From NCBI GenBank assembly GCA_900770145.1, contig CAAGJL010000098.1, positions 1-16,202 of the forward strand: DNA of 16,202 nucleotides, given 5' to 3'. The position numbers and the translations under genes were made by a program. Below are positions 9,201 to 16,202 of this stretch, piece after piece. The notes beneath the pieces are model-generated. The model searched no databases. It saw only the letters and a program-made list of their open reading frames with translations, and was not told where the DNA came from. This DNA comes from Clostridia bacterium. Its GTDB lineage: Bacteria > Bacillota > Clostridia > Oscillospirales > CAG-272. Positions within the stretch are counted from its first letter, which is position 1. Each line of letters opens with the position of its first letter.

Positions 9201-11023
9201 TGACGAATACGCCTCCGGCAGTGAATGCGGGAAGCAACCAGATTCTGGAAGCAACGAGTCCGGATAAGAATGTGATCAATCTTGTCGGAAGCGGAACGAC
9301 CGATGAGAACTCGACGGATGCGGCACTGAAGAACGATATCGTATCGTATGAATGGAAACTGGGCAACACGGTTCTCGGTACCACAGAGAATCTGGCCGTC
9401 CAGCTCGGACTCGGTACTTACACGATTACATTGACGGCGACGGATACCTGCGGCGCAACCGGAACGGCAACCGTTCAGATTGTGCTGCGCGATACCGTAC
9501 CCCCGGTCATTACGAACTTGACTCCGTCTCACGAAACGATTACGAAAGAGCTTGCACTGGGCGCAACGGTAACGGATGGATGCAGCGGAATCAACTACCA
9601 GACGCTGGATTTCAAATCCGGAGAAAACGCATTGACGGTCAGCTATGATACTGCGACCGGTCGTGTGACAAGCAGTCTTCCTGCGGATGCGGCGGATGGC
9701 TGGTATAATCTGAGCTTGAGTGTGAAGGATTATGCGAACAACAGCGCGACGACACCGGAATGGAAAGTTGGTCTTGACCGGACACCGCCGGTGATCAGCG
9801 ATCTTGCTCCGGAAGCGGATGTCTTCACGAACAATGTAAAGCCGACGATCAGTGCGACGGTGACGGATGCCTTTGCCGGAGTTGACCCGGCGACGGTCAA
9901 GGTTTCCATCGGCAGTACGGTTCTCGAATCGACTTATGAGGCGGCAACCGGCAAAGTAACGGCGGTTGTGCCCACCGATCTTGCTGACGGCTGGCATGAT
10001 GCAAAGGTTGAGGTCGCCGATAAGGTTGGCAATACTGCGACGGCAACATGGCGCGTGGGAGTAGACCTGACTCCTCCGACAATTACCAACATGATTCCTG
10101 TCGCCGACAGCGAAATCAATCAGGCGTCGCAGGAAATCAGTGCAACGGTAACGGATGCTCTCAGCGGGGTGAAAGCCGACACCATCGTGCTGAAGCTGGA
10201 CAATACGGTTGTTGCGCACAGTTATGATCCGGCAACCGGGAAAGTCGTCTTCAATGCGGAAAACCTGACCAGCGGTATTCACGCGGTGAATATCACGGTC
10301 AGCGACAATGCGGGCAATGAATCGAATGCGACGTGGCAATTCAATGTGCAGTTGAGAGTTCCGGGCTCGGAATACCTGCTGTTCCACAATTCGCAGAACG
10401 GACAGCTGGACATCAGCGGCGGCAATAAGACGATCAACGGTATGGCGCACAGCCACGCAAACATCAAGGTTCGCGGCAACAATACGACGATCATCGGTTC
10501 GACAACGGCCGTCGGAACAATCAGTGTGAACGGTTCCGGACACAACATTGCTCTGCAGCAGAGCAATGCGGAAGCGATTCCGATGCCGGTCTATCCGTAT
10601 GAATACTATGTTGCCAATGCAACTTACACCTACAACGGCGGCAAAACCTTCGGCAAGGGTGAAACCATCCCCGATGGCATCCATCTGGTAAATGGAGATG
10701 TGACGGTACAGGGAGACATCAACGCCAACATAACAATCGTTGCTACGGGCAGCATCAGCGTTAAGAGCAAGACGGTGAACCTGACCTATGCGGATACGAA
10801 GTACAAGGTAGCGCTCTACAGCAAGGACGGCAATATCAGCTTTACCTCGAACGGCGTAACCGTAAAGGGGGTAATTTATGCACCGAGCGGCGAATGTAAG
10901 GTTGCCAGCAGTACAAGCAACTTCACGGGAGCTATTGTTGGAAACACTGTGGATATCTCCGGTCAGGATATGACTCTGAATCCGCTGGATTATGGAACGG
11001 AAAACAATGGAGGTGCGCAATGA
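6236..11023 (+). CDS. Giant secreted protein: PKD and Ig-like repeats with C-terminal beta-solenoid-like domain
   Basis: ATG 6236 follows GAGGAG (6221-6226) at 9 bp. The product is 1595 residues. It begins with a signal peptide (MKKLINKRNFTAAICALLFV, cut near VAS-E). Residues ~80-315 are an aromatic-rich beta domain that I cannot name. Residues ~320-402 are a PKD domain (YEWDMDGDGKFDD, YTYETPGIYNAVLRVTD). Residues ~405-990 are further Ig-like or DUF11-like modules. Residues ~993-1084 are a second PKD (SYEWKLG, LGTYTITLTATD). Residues 1086-1370 are three tandem Ig-like repeats. Residues ~1374-1595 are short-turn beta repeats (GNNTTIIGS, VNGDVTVQGD, GVTVKGVIYAPSG) resembling pilus-associated DUF7305-like beta-solenoids. 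No catalytic motif is evident, so a structural or adhesive exported role is inferred. Its stop overlaps the start of gene C as ATGA, implying translational coupling. Confidence 0.9.
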   Translation: MKKLINKRNFTAAICALLFVTGVASENSLPTANTTNQLPQQLQLNKASGEKYNIALPKMKRNPVMLRSLSAPVAASTLATTADNPTYTGNSWTYWAENNRMRLLFEIRRSGYDLGWVFKHDGYEANTSYWENYAVWFDGSIHYGEHLGEDSVVKKFGGEKNDPDNTCIVRMNQKVEVERKIQIAPENGTYFKICYKLTNITDQPLEDVRFFEVVDFDIPTGDPGNDIGWYDPRTDFVWVKDEYWFQNGFTGNKKSDHHSVNNYSYVIWEDANDGTLNDNNESNYNDPGIGLQWNVGTLQPGQSWDIDITFWFGQPNDLFAVIGPDRTIHAGQQIQFDASESNASESTIVSYEWDMDGDGKFDDATGVNPVYTYETPGIYNAVLRVTDDKDSQAYDTCKITVLPAMFQSVKVRSFSSLTGLALDPASILGSPFTLIQENGENKIEWNIGSMNVGDKKTLSFVVEVLDPVLGERRMVERDNITNYLDNTANAKDTTSTPVDPTPVELSLGPAFVDVISGFGISVKADKDEYVSPETATVTTSVSLPEYTGEKAVTTQDEFNTCGLVNLDSATNPGSVMLVKNNEGNYGQQGQLSFIVEAPSSAKWQKVYWDAQKFSDLDISVKTRSAATRSALSSQQFSEALTTSGSVITSEKSLFLEVQVTLKTFDPAKTPVLNDLRVTYTTEDFRVNVKILDQSGKQVSQLATYPITDSDYGKTLSYTNAWATNQATSGDYKAYAEIVNFRKNNEIVQSAQDPFKILEQSAATIVKSSIATDKMEYTADEAVTITSNVMNESTNDSIKSLTVDVAVTAPDGTTSVKTYNYSIAEIVKGAHNSRALALTVTRDMVAGQYTVTQSVKMNGTEVSTATATFTVVDSVVQGKGITGTVMPNPLSVKRRIGDLNLLATALNTGNVDLSNVTFRVRIYDSAAQNVIKEFSEVGQLPKTGAGYSKDHPYGAKVELMPGVYPVTLTAEFTYNGEQQVIPLDTRGFVVTNTPPAVNAGSNQILEATSPDKNVINLVGSGTTDENSTDAALKNDIVSYEWKLGNTVLGTTENLAVQLGLGTYTITLTATDTCGATGTATVQIVLRDTVPPVITNLTPSHETITKELALGATVTDGCSGINYQTLDFKSGENALTVSYDTATGRVTSSLPADAADGWYNLSLSVKDYANNSATTPEWKVGLDRTPPVISDLAPEADVFTNNVKPTISATVTDAFAGVDPATVKVSIGSTVLESTYEAATGKVTAVVPTDLADGWHDAKVEVADKVGNTATATWRVGVDLTPPTITNMIPVADSEINQASQEISATVTDALSGVKADTIVLKLDNTVVAHSYDPATGKVVFNAENLTSGIHAVNITVSDNAGNESNATWQFNVQLRVPGSEYLLFHNSQNGQLDISGGNKTINGMAHSHANIKVRGNNTTIIGSTTAVGTISVNGSGHNIALQQSNAEAIPMPVYPYEYYVANATYTYNGGKTFGKGETIPDGIHLVNGDVTVQGDINANITIVATGSISVKSKTVNLTYADTKYKVALYSKDGNISFTSNGVTVKGVIYAPSGECKVASSTSNFTGAIVGNTVDISGQDMTLNPLDYGTENNGGAQ
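9491..10354 (+). repeat. Three tandem ~95-residue Ig-like repeats in gene B
   Basis: Repeats start at 9491, 9776 and 10064 (residues 1086, 1181, 1277), spaced 95 and 96 codons apart. Each opens with D.TPP.I..L.P or a close variant. Each continues with a TVTD...G core and a DPATGKV-like strand, and closes with DGW.. or a G-I/W-H strand, then V.D..GN. The pattern matches bacterial Ig-like domains of the DxxPP type found in stalks of surface proteins. Confidence 0.8.
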
Positions 11024-14000
11024 ATATCAAACTGAAAACTCACCTCCAAAACTGGATGGATCGGAAAGCAGATGAACATGACATAAACTTGGGGAGAGCA
11101 TCTATGATCAGGATCAAGAAAAAAGGAGTACGTCGGGAAAAGCCTGAAAAGCATTACAGCCTTCCGCTTTGGAAGAAGTGCACGACCTACCTGATGTTGA
11201 TTCTGACGTTCCAGTTCATTGTGCCTCCCCATGTCATTGCTCAGGAGATCGCAGAGGCACAGCAGCGTGCCATTATCGAGCAGAATCAGCGGAATTTCCG
11301 CACCAATGTGAATCGCTCTCTGCCCATTGGAACGCAAAGTGACCAAACCATCCAGATCGTTCAGGCGACGTGTACCCGGATTTTGCAGAACCTTGATGCA
11401 AAGAAATCCATCGACAGCGATCTGAAGGACATCGAACAGCTTTATAAGAATCTGGAAGACATCCGGACGAAAGCCATCGCCCAGGTGGATGCTCAGCGCG
11501 CACGGCTGGAACAGAAAAAGGCCAAGCCGGAAGCCCTGAAACGCTGCGATGATATGAAAGCACGTTTTCAGGCTCATTATGACGCCTTCTTCCTGAAGGT
11601 GAAAGCGGTCAAGGAGGCCGAATCGAACCCCGAAAAACTTCGTGCAGCTATTCAGAATTTGAACAATTATCTGGAAGAATGCCGCAACAAAAACAAGGCA
11701 CCGCAATCCTCGCAGCCTGCTTCTCGCGGAACAGAGCAGAAAAAACATGCGATCAGTACTTTGAGTTCTGTTCCCCATAACGGTATTCTTCTTGCCTCGG
11801 CGAGCGATACCATCGGTAACTGGTTGAATGGTCTGGATAATCTTGCGATCACCGGTGCTCCGAGTGAAGCGGATCTTGCCGCGACTCCCGATATCGTCAT
11901 CGACGATGAAATCCGCGCTTTGGCTGAGCAACTCGAAAAAAGCCCGGTCAAAATCTATGAATACATCCGCAACAATTTTGTATATGAACCCTATTGGGCC
12001 GGGCAGAAAGGTGCCAAGCGCACTTTGGCGGAAAAGGCTGGTAATGATGTTGACCTTGCCTCTTTGATGATGGCACTGTTCCGTGCCAGCGGCATTCACT
12101 GCCGTTATGTCTGCGGAACGATTGAAATGCCGATAGCCGACGCCGGACGCTGGATCGGCGTCGATGATCCGGCGCAGATTGCTAAAACTTTCATCAGTAA
12201 CGGCATTCCTTGTGAAACGAGCGTTTCCGCAGGGCAGATTTCCAAAATCAGGCTCAATCACGTCTGGGTCAAGGCTTACGTCGATTATTTTCCTTACAAA
12301 GGCGCGGTCAATGAACATCCGAATACCTGGGTGGAACTGGATGGTTCCTTCAAGGCCAATACCTTCACGATGAAGAATGATCTGGAAAAGACCATCGGCA
12401 TCAACCCCGCCACGTTGCTGACCAATGTAAAAGCACAGTCCGAAGTCAAGCCTCTCTATGCGACGAAGGTTCCCGAATCATTCATCCTTTCGGAAATTTT
12501 CTCCTACGGCGAACCGATCCGTTCTTACCTCGCAGCCAACTCCCTGACTTCGGAAAATGTTTTCCGCCAACGTAAAGTCAATGAGGAGAAATACGGTCTG
12601 CTGCCTGTCACCGATCTTTATGATGTGGTTCGCGGTCTTTCTTTCTCCTCTCTGCCTGTCTCTCTTTGCGGCAAAGTGAATTTTACCCTCAGAAATAACG
12701 ATAACTCCGTAGCGTTCACGCATGAGGTCTCCCTTGCTTCGCTGGCGAACTCCCGTGTTACTCTCGGCTACATTCCGGCATCGGATATTGACAGCACCAA
12801 TATTCAGCAGAATGTCGATGCCGTAAATTTTCCGGTCTATCTGATCAATCTCATTCCGCAATTCAAAATAGGTGACGAAGTCATCGGCAGCGGTTCCGCC
12901 ATCGGAATGGGAAAAAAGCAGTATCTTGAAGTGACGTTCAATATTCCCGGACTTGAATCACAATTCAACACTGCGGAAATCATCGCAGGCAGTTTCAGCG
13001 CCTTTGTCCTTGATTACCAGACAGTCACCGGCGATATGCTCAAGGCGCAGATGGGTAAAATCAATGCATTGATTACGTCATCCTCCAACAGTCGGGATGC
13101 GGTTCTCGGCGAAACGCTTCACGGTCTCGGACTCTCCTATTTCCACCAGATGGACCGCTTCAATCAGATCACGGCGGGAAATTTGGGCGTTGCCATCACC
13201 CGTGTACCCTCCATGATCCGCGTTTCGTGGGACCTCAAAGTCGCCGACCAGCTTATTACCACGGCTTCCGTTGACCGCATCAAACTGGATGTCATCCGGG
13301 ATTTCTGCGTTCCGGTGGCAATCAAGGCAGATAATCTTGCCGGAGAAAAACAGTTCGCATTTACTTCCGCACTGACTGGAACTGCGCTTGAGCACAACGT
13401 CCTCACTCAGCCGTTCAATACGGAAGCCGCTTCTGCAGCGCGCGTGATTCAGCAGGCCAATAATCTTCAGAAACCCGTCTATACCGTTACCGCACAAAAT
13501 ATCAATGAAATCATTCCTCTCCTGACTCCGACTTTCCCGACGGCAGCAATTAACGATATCCGCAATGCCGTCAATGCAAATATGGAAGTGACGGTTCCGG
13601 AATCCGCTGTCCCGTTGAACGGACAGGATTACTATGCCTACGTGAAACGTGACATCGCCACCAACTCCTCCAGTTTCGTGCTTGATACACTGGCTGGTGG
13701 AGAAATGGTCAATGCTTCGTTGAAGGCATCCGACCTGCTGCTGGACGGCTCCTCCGCCAACTATAAGCTCATCATGACTCCGATGGTTGACTGGCTCAAG
13801 GTTGCAGAAGATTCCACAACAAACGCCGGATTGGCCTACCTCCCGGCGATCACCGCATTGAACAACTGGTACGCCAACCGCGCCGAACTTGATCCCGTCA
13901 CTACGATTGCGGCAATCATCGCAGTTTCCGGGCCGATCACGAAGGTTTACAACCAGCCTGCAATTCTCAACGTCGTCACGGGAGACAAGCTCATCAGCCC

Positions 14001-16202
14001 CAATGGGGATGGCATCAAAGACAGCTTTACGCTTAAAGCCGATGTGACCAAAGGCGCCACCTGGAAATGGCAGGTCACCAATCCTGCCGGAACTGTGATC
14101 CTGTCCGAAGAGAAAACAACTCCGGCAGTTGACATCATTTTTGACCAGAACGTCCCTGACGGAACATACAGCTACCGGCTGACCGCCGTCGCCAACGGCG
14201 TCAATGCCGATCCGATTTCCGGAACCTTCAAGGTCGACTGCACCAAGCCGACCGTAGCAATTTCACAGCCTGATCCATCTGCAACCGTCACCGACAACAA
14301 ATCTCTTGCTCTGCGCGGTACTGCTGACGATATTAACTTTGAAAAAGTGATAATCACCGCACAGGGTGTCGGCATGACCGAACCTGTCAAAATTTATGAA
14401 TCCAGCAATATCACCGTCGAGAATCTTCTGACTACAATCAGCTCGGCGCTCTATACCAACGGGGCTTTGCTCATTACCATGACCGCCACGGATAAGGCGG
14501 GAAATTCCAATACGGTTTCCAAAACCTACACGCTTGCCAATCCGGTTCCGGATAACATCGCGCCGACCATCCAGATGGCTGTCACAAATCCGAAAGACAA
14601 CTCCGCTGTCACCGCTGGTTCCACTGTGGATGCCGAAACGGGAACTCTCGACATTGCGATTACCGCTTCCGATGTCATGCCGGAAGTCGCCAATCCGGTT
14701 CCTGCGACCAAGATCAATCTCTATCTTGATGGTGTGGTAATTGCTTCCGCGGCGACTGCAACAGAACTTAACCATGCTCTCGCTACCGTTACTTTGCGTG
14801 ACGGAGCTCATACGCTTCAGTCCGAGGCTTTCGATAAAGCCGGAAACAAGACGCAGAGTCCGCTCATCAATTTTAACCTGACCAGCCCGATCAGCAATTT
14901 CCGCGTTACGCCGGATCTCGCCAAGCCCGGAACCTCCAACATCGCAATCACAGCCTTCATCCGTGACGCTCTCGCAGACGGACAGAAATGGGTTCTCTCC
15001 TTCGACGGCCCAAGCCAGATTCCGAATATTGAGGGAACAACTGCCGCTATCGCCGGCAACATCAATCCTGCCAACTATCAGGACGGCAAATACACGGTCA
15101 CGCTGACGGTCAACGGCAAAACTCCGTCTCTTCCGTTTGAAATTGATATGGTGAAGATGGCCCCTGTCGCCAAGATCGCCAACATTGCCGAGGGCGACAT
15201 TATCCGTGAAGGTCTCTTCAACCTCGTCGGCACCGCCGATGACGCCGATCCTTCCGATACGGTCAAGTATAAGCTCGCGTTGATCGACAAGGACGGCAAC
15301 TCCATCACCGTTACGCCCAAGCCGCGCGATGCCCAGGGCTACCGTGAAGGTCGTATTGCCAATGCCTCTTTCGGCGATCTTGACTTCACCATGCTGAAGA
15401 ACAACTACTACACGCTGCAACTGACGGTTCAATCCGATGACGGCATTGACCAGGCGGAAGTGGAATTCGCTCTGAACTCCGAACTCAAGATTGGGCAGAT
15501 GAGCTTCAGTCAGCAGGATCTGGTAATTCCGGTCAATGGACAACCCATTTCCGTGATCCGTACCTACAACTCCATGAACACCGCTTATACCGGAGATTTC
15601 GGTCCCGGCTGGACGTACTCCATCAAGGATATGGAAGTTGAAATCAATGAGAAGCGCGGATTCGGTCAGGACGAATATGGAGAATCCTTCCCGATGCGTA
15701 TCGGCGGCAGCCGTGACGTGACCGTCACGATGCCCGACGGAAAGCGCCTCAGCTTCTACTATGACGTCGTCAAAGGTGGCGGATATTTCCCGACTTACTG
15801 GGCGTATTGGCGTCCGGGACCGGGCAACTACGCATCCCTTGTGCCTACATGCTCCAATGAAATCGTTGCTCTCCCCGGCGGCATGCAGTACTGGACTGCT
15901 TCCGGACCGCAGACTCCAATGGATCAGTTTGATATCCCCGGATTCATTCTGACGCTGAAAGATGGAACCAAATATCTGATCGAACGTGAACATGTCGGAG
16001 ACTACTTCCTGATGGGGGATGATGTTACCTCTGGAACGACATTCATTCAGTCCTATGGGAAAGCCTCTCTGAAGCAGATCACCGACAATAACGGCAATCG
16101 TCTTGAGTTCAATGACAACGGCATTCAGTCTTACAATGCCGATGGAGAAAAGACGAAATCCATCGTCTTTGACCGCGATGCCGAGATCGGAAGAGCGTCG
16201 TG
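11020..16202 (+). CDS. RHS-family giant protein with transglutaminase-like domain, 3' truncated
   Basis: The frame is open from ATG 11020 to the contig end with no stop, ~1721 genuine residues to 16183. GGAGGT (11009-11014) precedes this start, which overlaps the stop of gene B. ATG 11104 also has a good site (GGGGAGAG 11091-11098) and gives a more normal signal peptide. The hydrophobic segment (LMLILTFQFIV) ends at VIA-QE, residue 74. Residues ~78-225 are a charged coiled coil. Residues ~300-445 are a transglutaminase-fold domain (GNDVDLASLMMALFRASGIH, His414 in NHVWV, Asp441 in WVELD), with Asp343 where the catalytic Cys is expected. Residues ~880-930 resemble a module seen in other transglutaminase-RHS proteins. 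S993-D1001 is SPNGDGIKD, the start of a FlgD/CHU_C-like Ig strand. Further Ig-like modules cover ~1073-1480. From ~1488 comes an RHS entry segment (DLVIPVNGQPISVIRTYNS, FGPGW). The YD repeats, cleavage site and any toxin tip lie beyond the contig. Confidence 0.88.
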   Translation, partial: MNIKLKTHLQNWMDRKADEHDINLGRASMIRIKKKGVRREKPEKHYSLPLWKKCTTYLMLILTFQFIVPPHVIAQEIAEAQQRAIIEQNQRNFRTNVNRSLPIGTQSDQTIQIVQATCTRILQNLDAKKSIDSDLKDIEQLYKNLEDIRTKAIAQVDAQRARLEQKKAKPEALKRCDDMKARFQAHYDAFFLKVKAVKEAESNPEKLRAAIQNLNNYLEECRNKNKAPQSSQPASRGTEQKKHAISTLSSVPHNGILLASASDTIGNWLNGLDNLAITGAPSEADLAATPDIVIDDEIRALAEQLEKSPVKIYEYIRNNFVYEPYWAGQKGAKRTLAEKAGNDVDLASLMMALFRASGIHCRYVCGTIEMPIADAGRWIGVDDPAQIAKTFISNGIPCETSVSAGQISKIRLNHVWVKAYVDYFPYKGAVNEHPNTWVELDGSFKANTFTMKNDLEKTIGINPATLLTNVKAQSEVKPLYATKVPESFILSEIFSYGEPIRSYLAANSLTSENVFRQRKVNEEKYGLLPVTDLYDVVRGLSFSSLPVSLCGKVNFTLRNNDNSVAFTHEVSLASLANSRVTLGYIPASDIDSTNIQQNVDAVNFPVYLINLIPQFKIGDEVIGSGSAIGMGKKQYLEVTFNIPGLESQFNTAEIIAGSFSAFVLDYQTVTGDMLKAQMGKINALITSSSNSRDAVLGETLHGLGLSYFHQMDRFNQITAGNLGVAITRVPSMIRVSWDLKVADQLITTASVDRIKLDVIRDFCVPVAIKADNLAGEKQFAFTSALTGTALEHNVLTQPFNTEAASAARVIQQANNLQKPVYTVTAQNINEIIPLLTPTFPTAAINDIRNAVNANMEVTVPESAVPLNGQDYYAYVKRDIATNSSSFVLDTLAGGEMVNASLKASDLLLDGSSANYKLIMTPMVDWLKVAEDSTTNAGLAYLPAITALNNWYANRAELDPVTTIAAIIAVSGPITKVYNQPAILNVVTGDKLISPNGDGIKDSFTLKADVTKGATWKWQVTNPAGTVILSEEKTTPAVDIIFDQNVPDGTYSYRLTAVANGVNADPISGTFKVDCTKPTVAISQPDPSATVTDNKSLALRGTADDINFEKVIITAQGVGMTEPVKIYESSNITVENLLTTISSALYTNGALLITMTATDKAGNSNTVSKTYTLANPVPDNIAPTIQMAVTNPKDNSAVTAGSTVDAETGTLDIAITASDVMPEVANPVPATKINLYLDGVVIASAATATELNHALATVTLRDGAHTLQSEAFDKAGNKTQSPLINFNLTSPISNFRVTPDLAKPGTSNIAITAFIRDALADGQKWVLSFDGPSQIPNIEGTTAAIAGNINPANYQDGKYTVTLTVNGKTPSLPFEIDMVKMAPVAKIANIAEGDIIREGLFNLVGTADDADPSDTVKYKLALIDKDGNSITVTPKPRDAQGYREGRIANASFGDLDFTMLKNNYYTLQLTVQSDDGIDQAEVEFALNSELKIGQMSFSQQDLVIPVNGQPISVIRTYNSMNTAYTGDFGPGWTYSIKDMEVEINEKRGFGQDEYGESFPMRIGGSRDVTVTMPDGKRLSFYYDVVKGGGYFPTYWAYWRPGPGNYASLVPTCSNEIVALPGGMQYWTASGPQTPMDQFDIPGFILTLKDGTKYLIEREHVGDYFLMGDDVTSGTTFIQSYGKASLKQITDNNGNRLEFNDNGIQSYNADGEKTKSIVFDRDAEIGRAS
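16184..16202. other. Illumina adapter remnant at contig end
   Basis: The terminal 19 bases, AGATCGGAAGAGCGTCGTG, are identical to the start of the reverse complement of the Illumina TruSeq universal adapter. A chance 19-base match exactly at a contig end is very unlikely. The last codons of the open frame (read as EIGRAS) are therefore artificial and should be trimmed. Confidence 0.97.

Noticed and set aside
8330..11020. 896-codon open frame on the minus strand antisense to gene B
   Set aside because: It lies wholly opposite a clearly recognisable exported repeat protein, has no ribosome site, and its product is Arg/Cys/His-rich and domain-free. Such long antisense frames arise from codon bias in the sense gene.
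10990..12318. 442-codon minus-strand open frame across the B/C junction
   Set aside because: It covers the gene C signal peptide, coiled coil and transglutaminase-like region, whose sense translation is convincing; no independent support.
14263..15993. 576-codon minus-strand open frame antisense to gene C
   Set aside because: Shadow of the RHS gene; composition is not protein-like and the sense frame has clear motifs throughout.

Overview
This looks like the whole of a 16.2 kb assembled metagenomic or draft-genome contig from a Gram-negative-type bacterium. All convincing genes lie on the + strand, start at ATG behind clear Shine-Dalgarno sequences, and have mid-range GC. Very large secreted multidomain proteins (CARDB, PKD/Ig, transglutaminase-like plus RHS) are common in PVC-group bacteria such as Lentisphaerota and in some delta-proteobacteria. 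Nothing in the window fixes the taxon, so a Lentisphaerota-like source is only a guess. The last 19 bases (16184-16202) exactly match the start of the Illumina TruSeq adapter, so biological sequence ends near 16183.

Layout. At 1-381 is the 3' end of a gene that looks like the C-terminal small domain of a Clp/HSP100 AAA+ ATPase. At 392-682, behind an AGGAGG site, is a 96-residue protein of unknown function. A strong 13-bp hairpin (699-738) follows. The stretch 683-1505 holds no convincing gene. It contains a near-consensus sigma-70 promoter (TTGACA, 17 bp, TATAGT; 1170-1198), about 200 nt of leader with several nested complementary segments, an intrinsic-terminator-like hairpin (1397-1431), and a small hairpin just before the first large gene.

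Three giant genes fill the rest and almost certainly form one operon. Gene A (1506-6215, 1569 aa) has a signal peptide, an alpha/alpha-toroid (prenyltransferase/squalene-cyclase-like) domain, nine CARDB repeats and a C-terminal beta-rich region. Gene B (6236-11023, 1595 aa) has a signal peptide, an unrecognised N-terminal beta domain, two PKD domains, three tandem Ig-like repeats and a C-terminal beta-solenoid-like domain. Gene C (11020 to the contig end) has a signal peptide, a coiled coil, a transglutaminase-fold domain that appears to lack its nucleophilic Cys, Ig-like modules and the entry segment of an RHS/YD shell. It is cut off before any YD repeats or toxin tip. A and B are 20 bp apart; B and C overlap as ATGA.

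The best reading is a coordinately made, exported surface or extracellular assembly: two long repeat-rich proteins together with a very large RHS-type protein. A role in adhesion, polymorphic-toxin delivery or cell-surface assembly is inference. A leader with a promoter and an apparent terminator before the first gene suggests either attenuation control of this costly operon or a separate small RNA.
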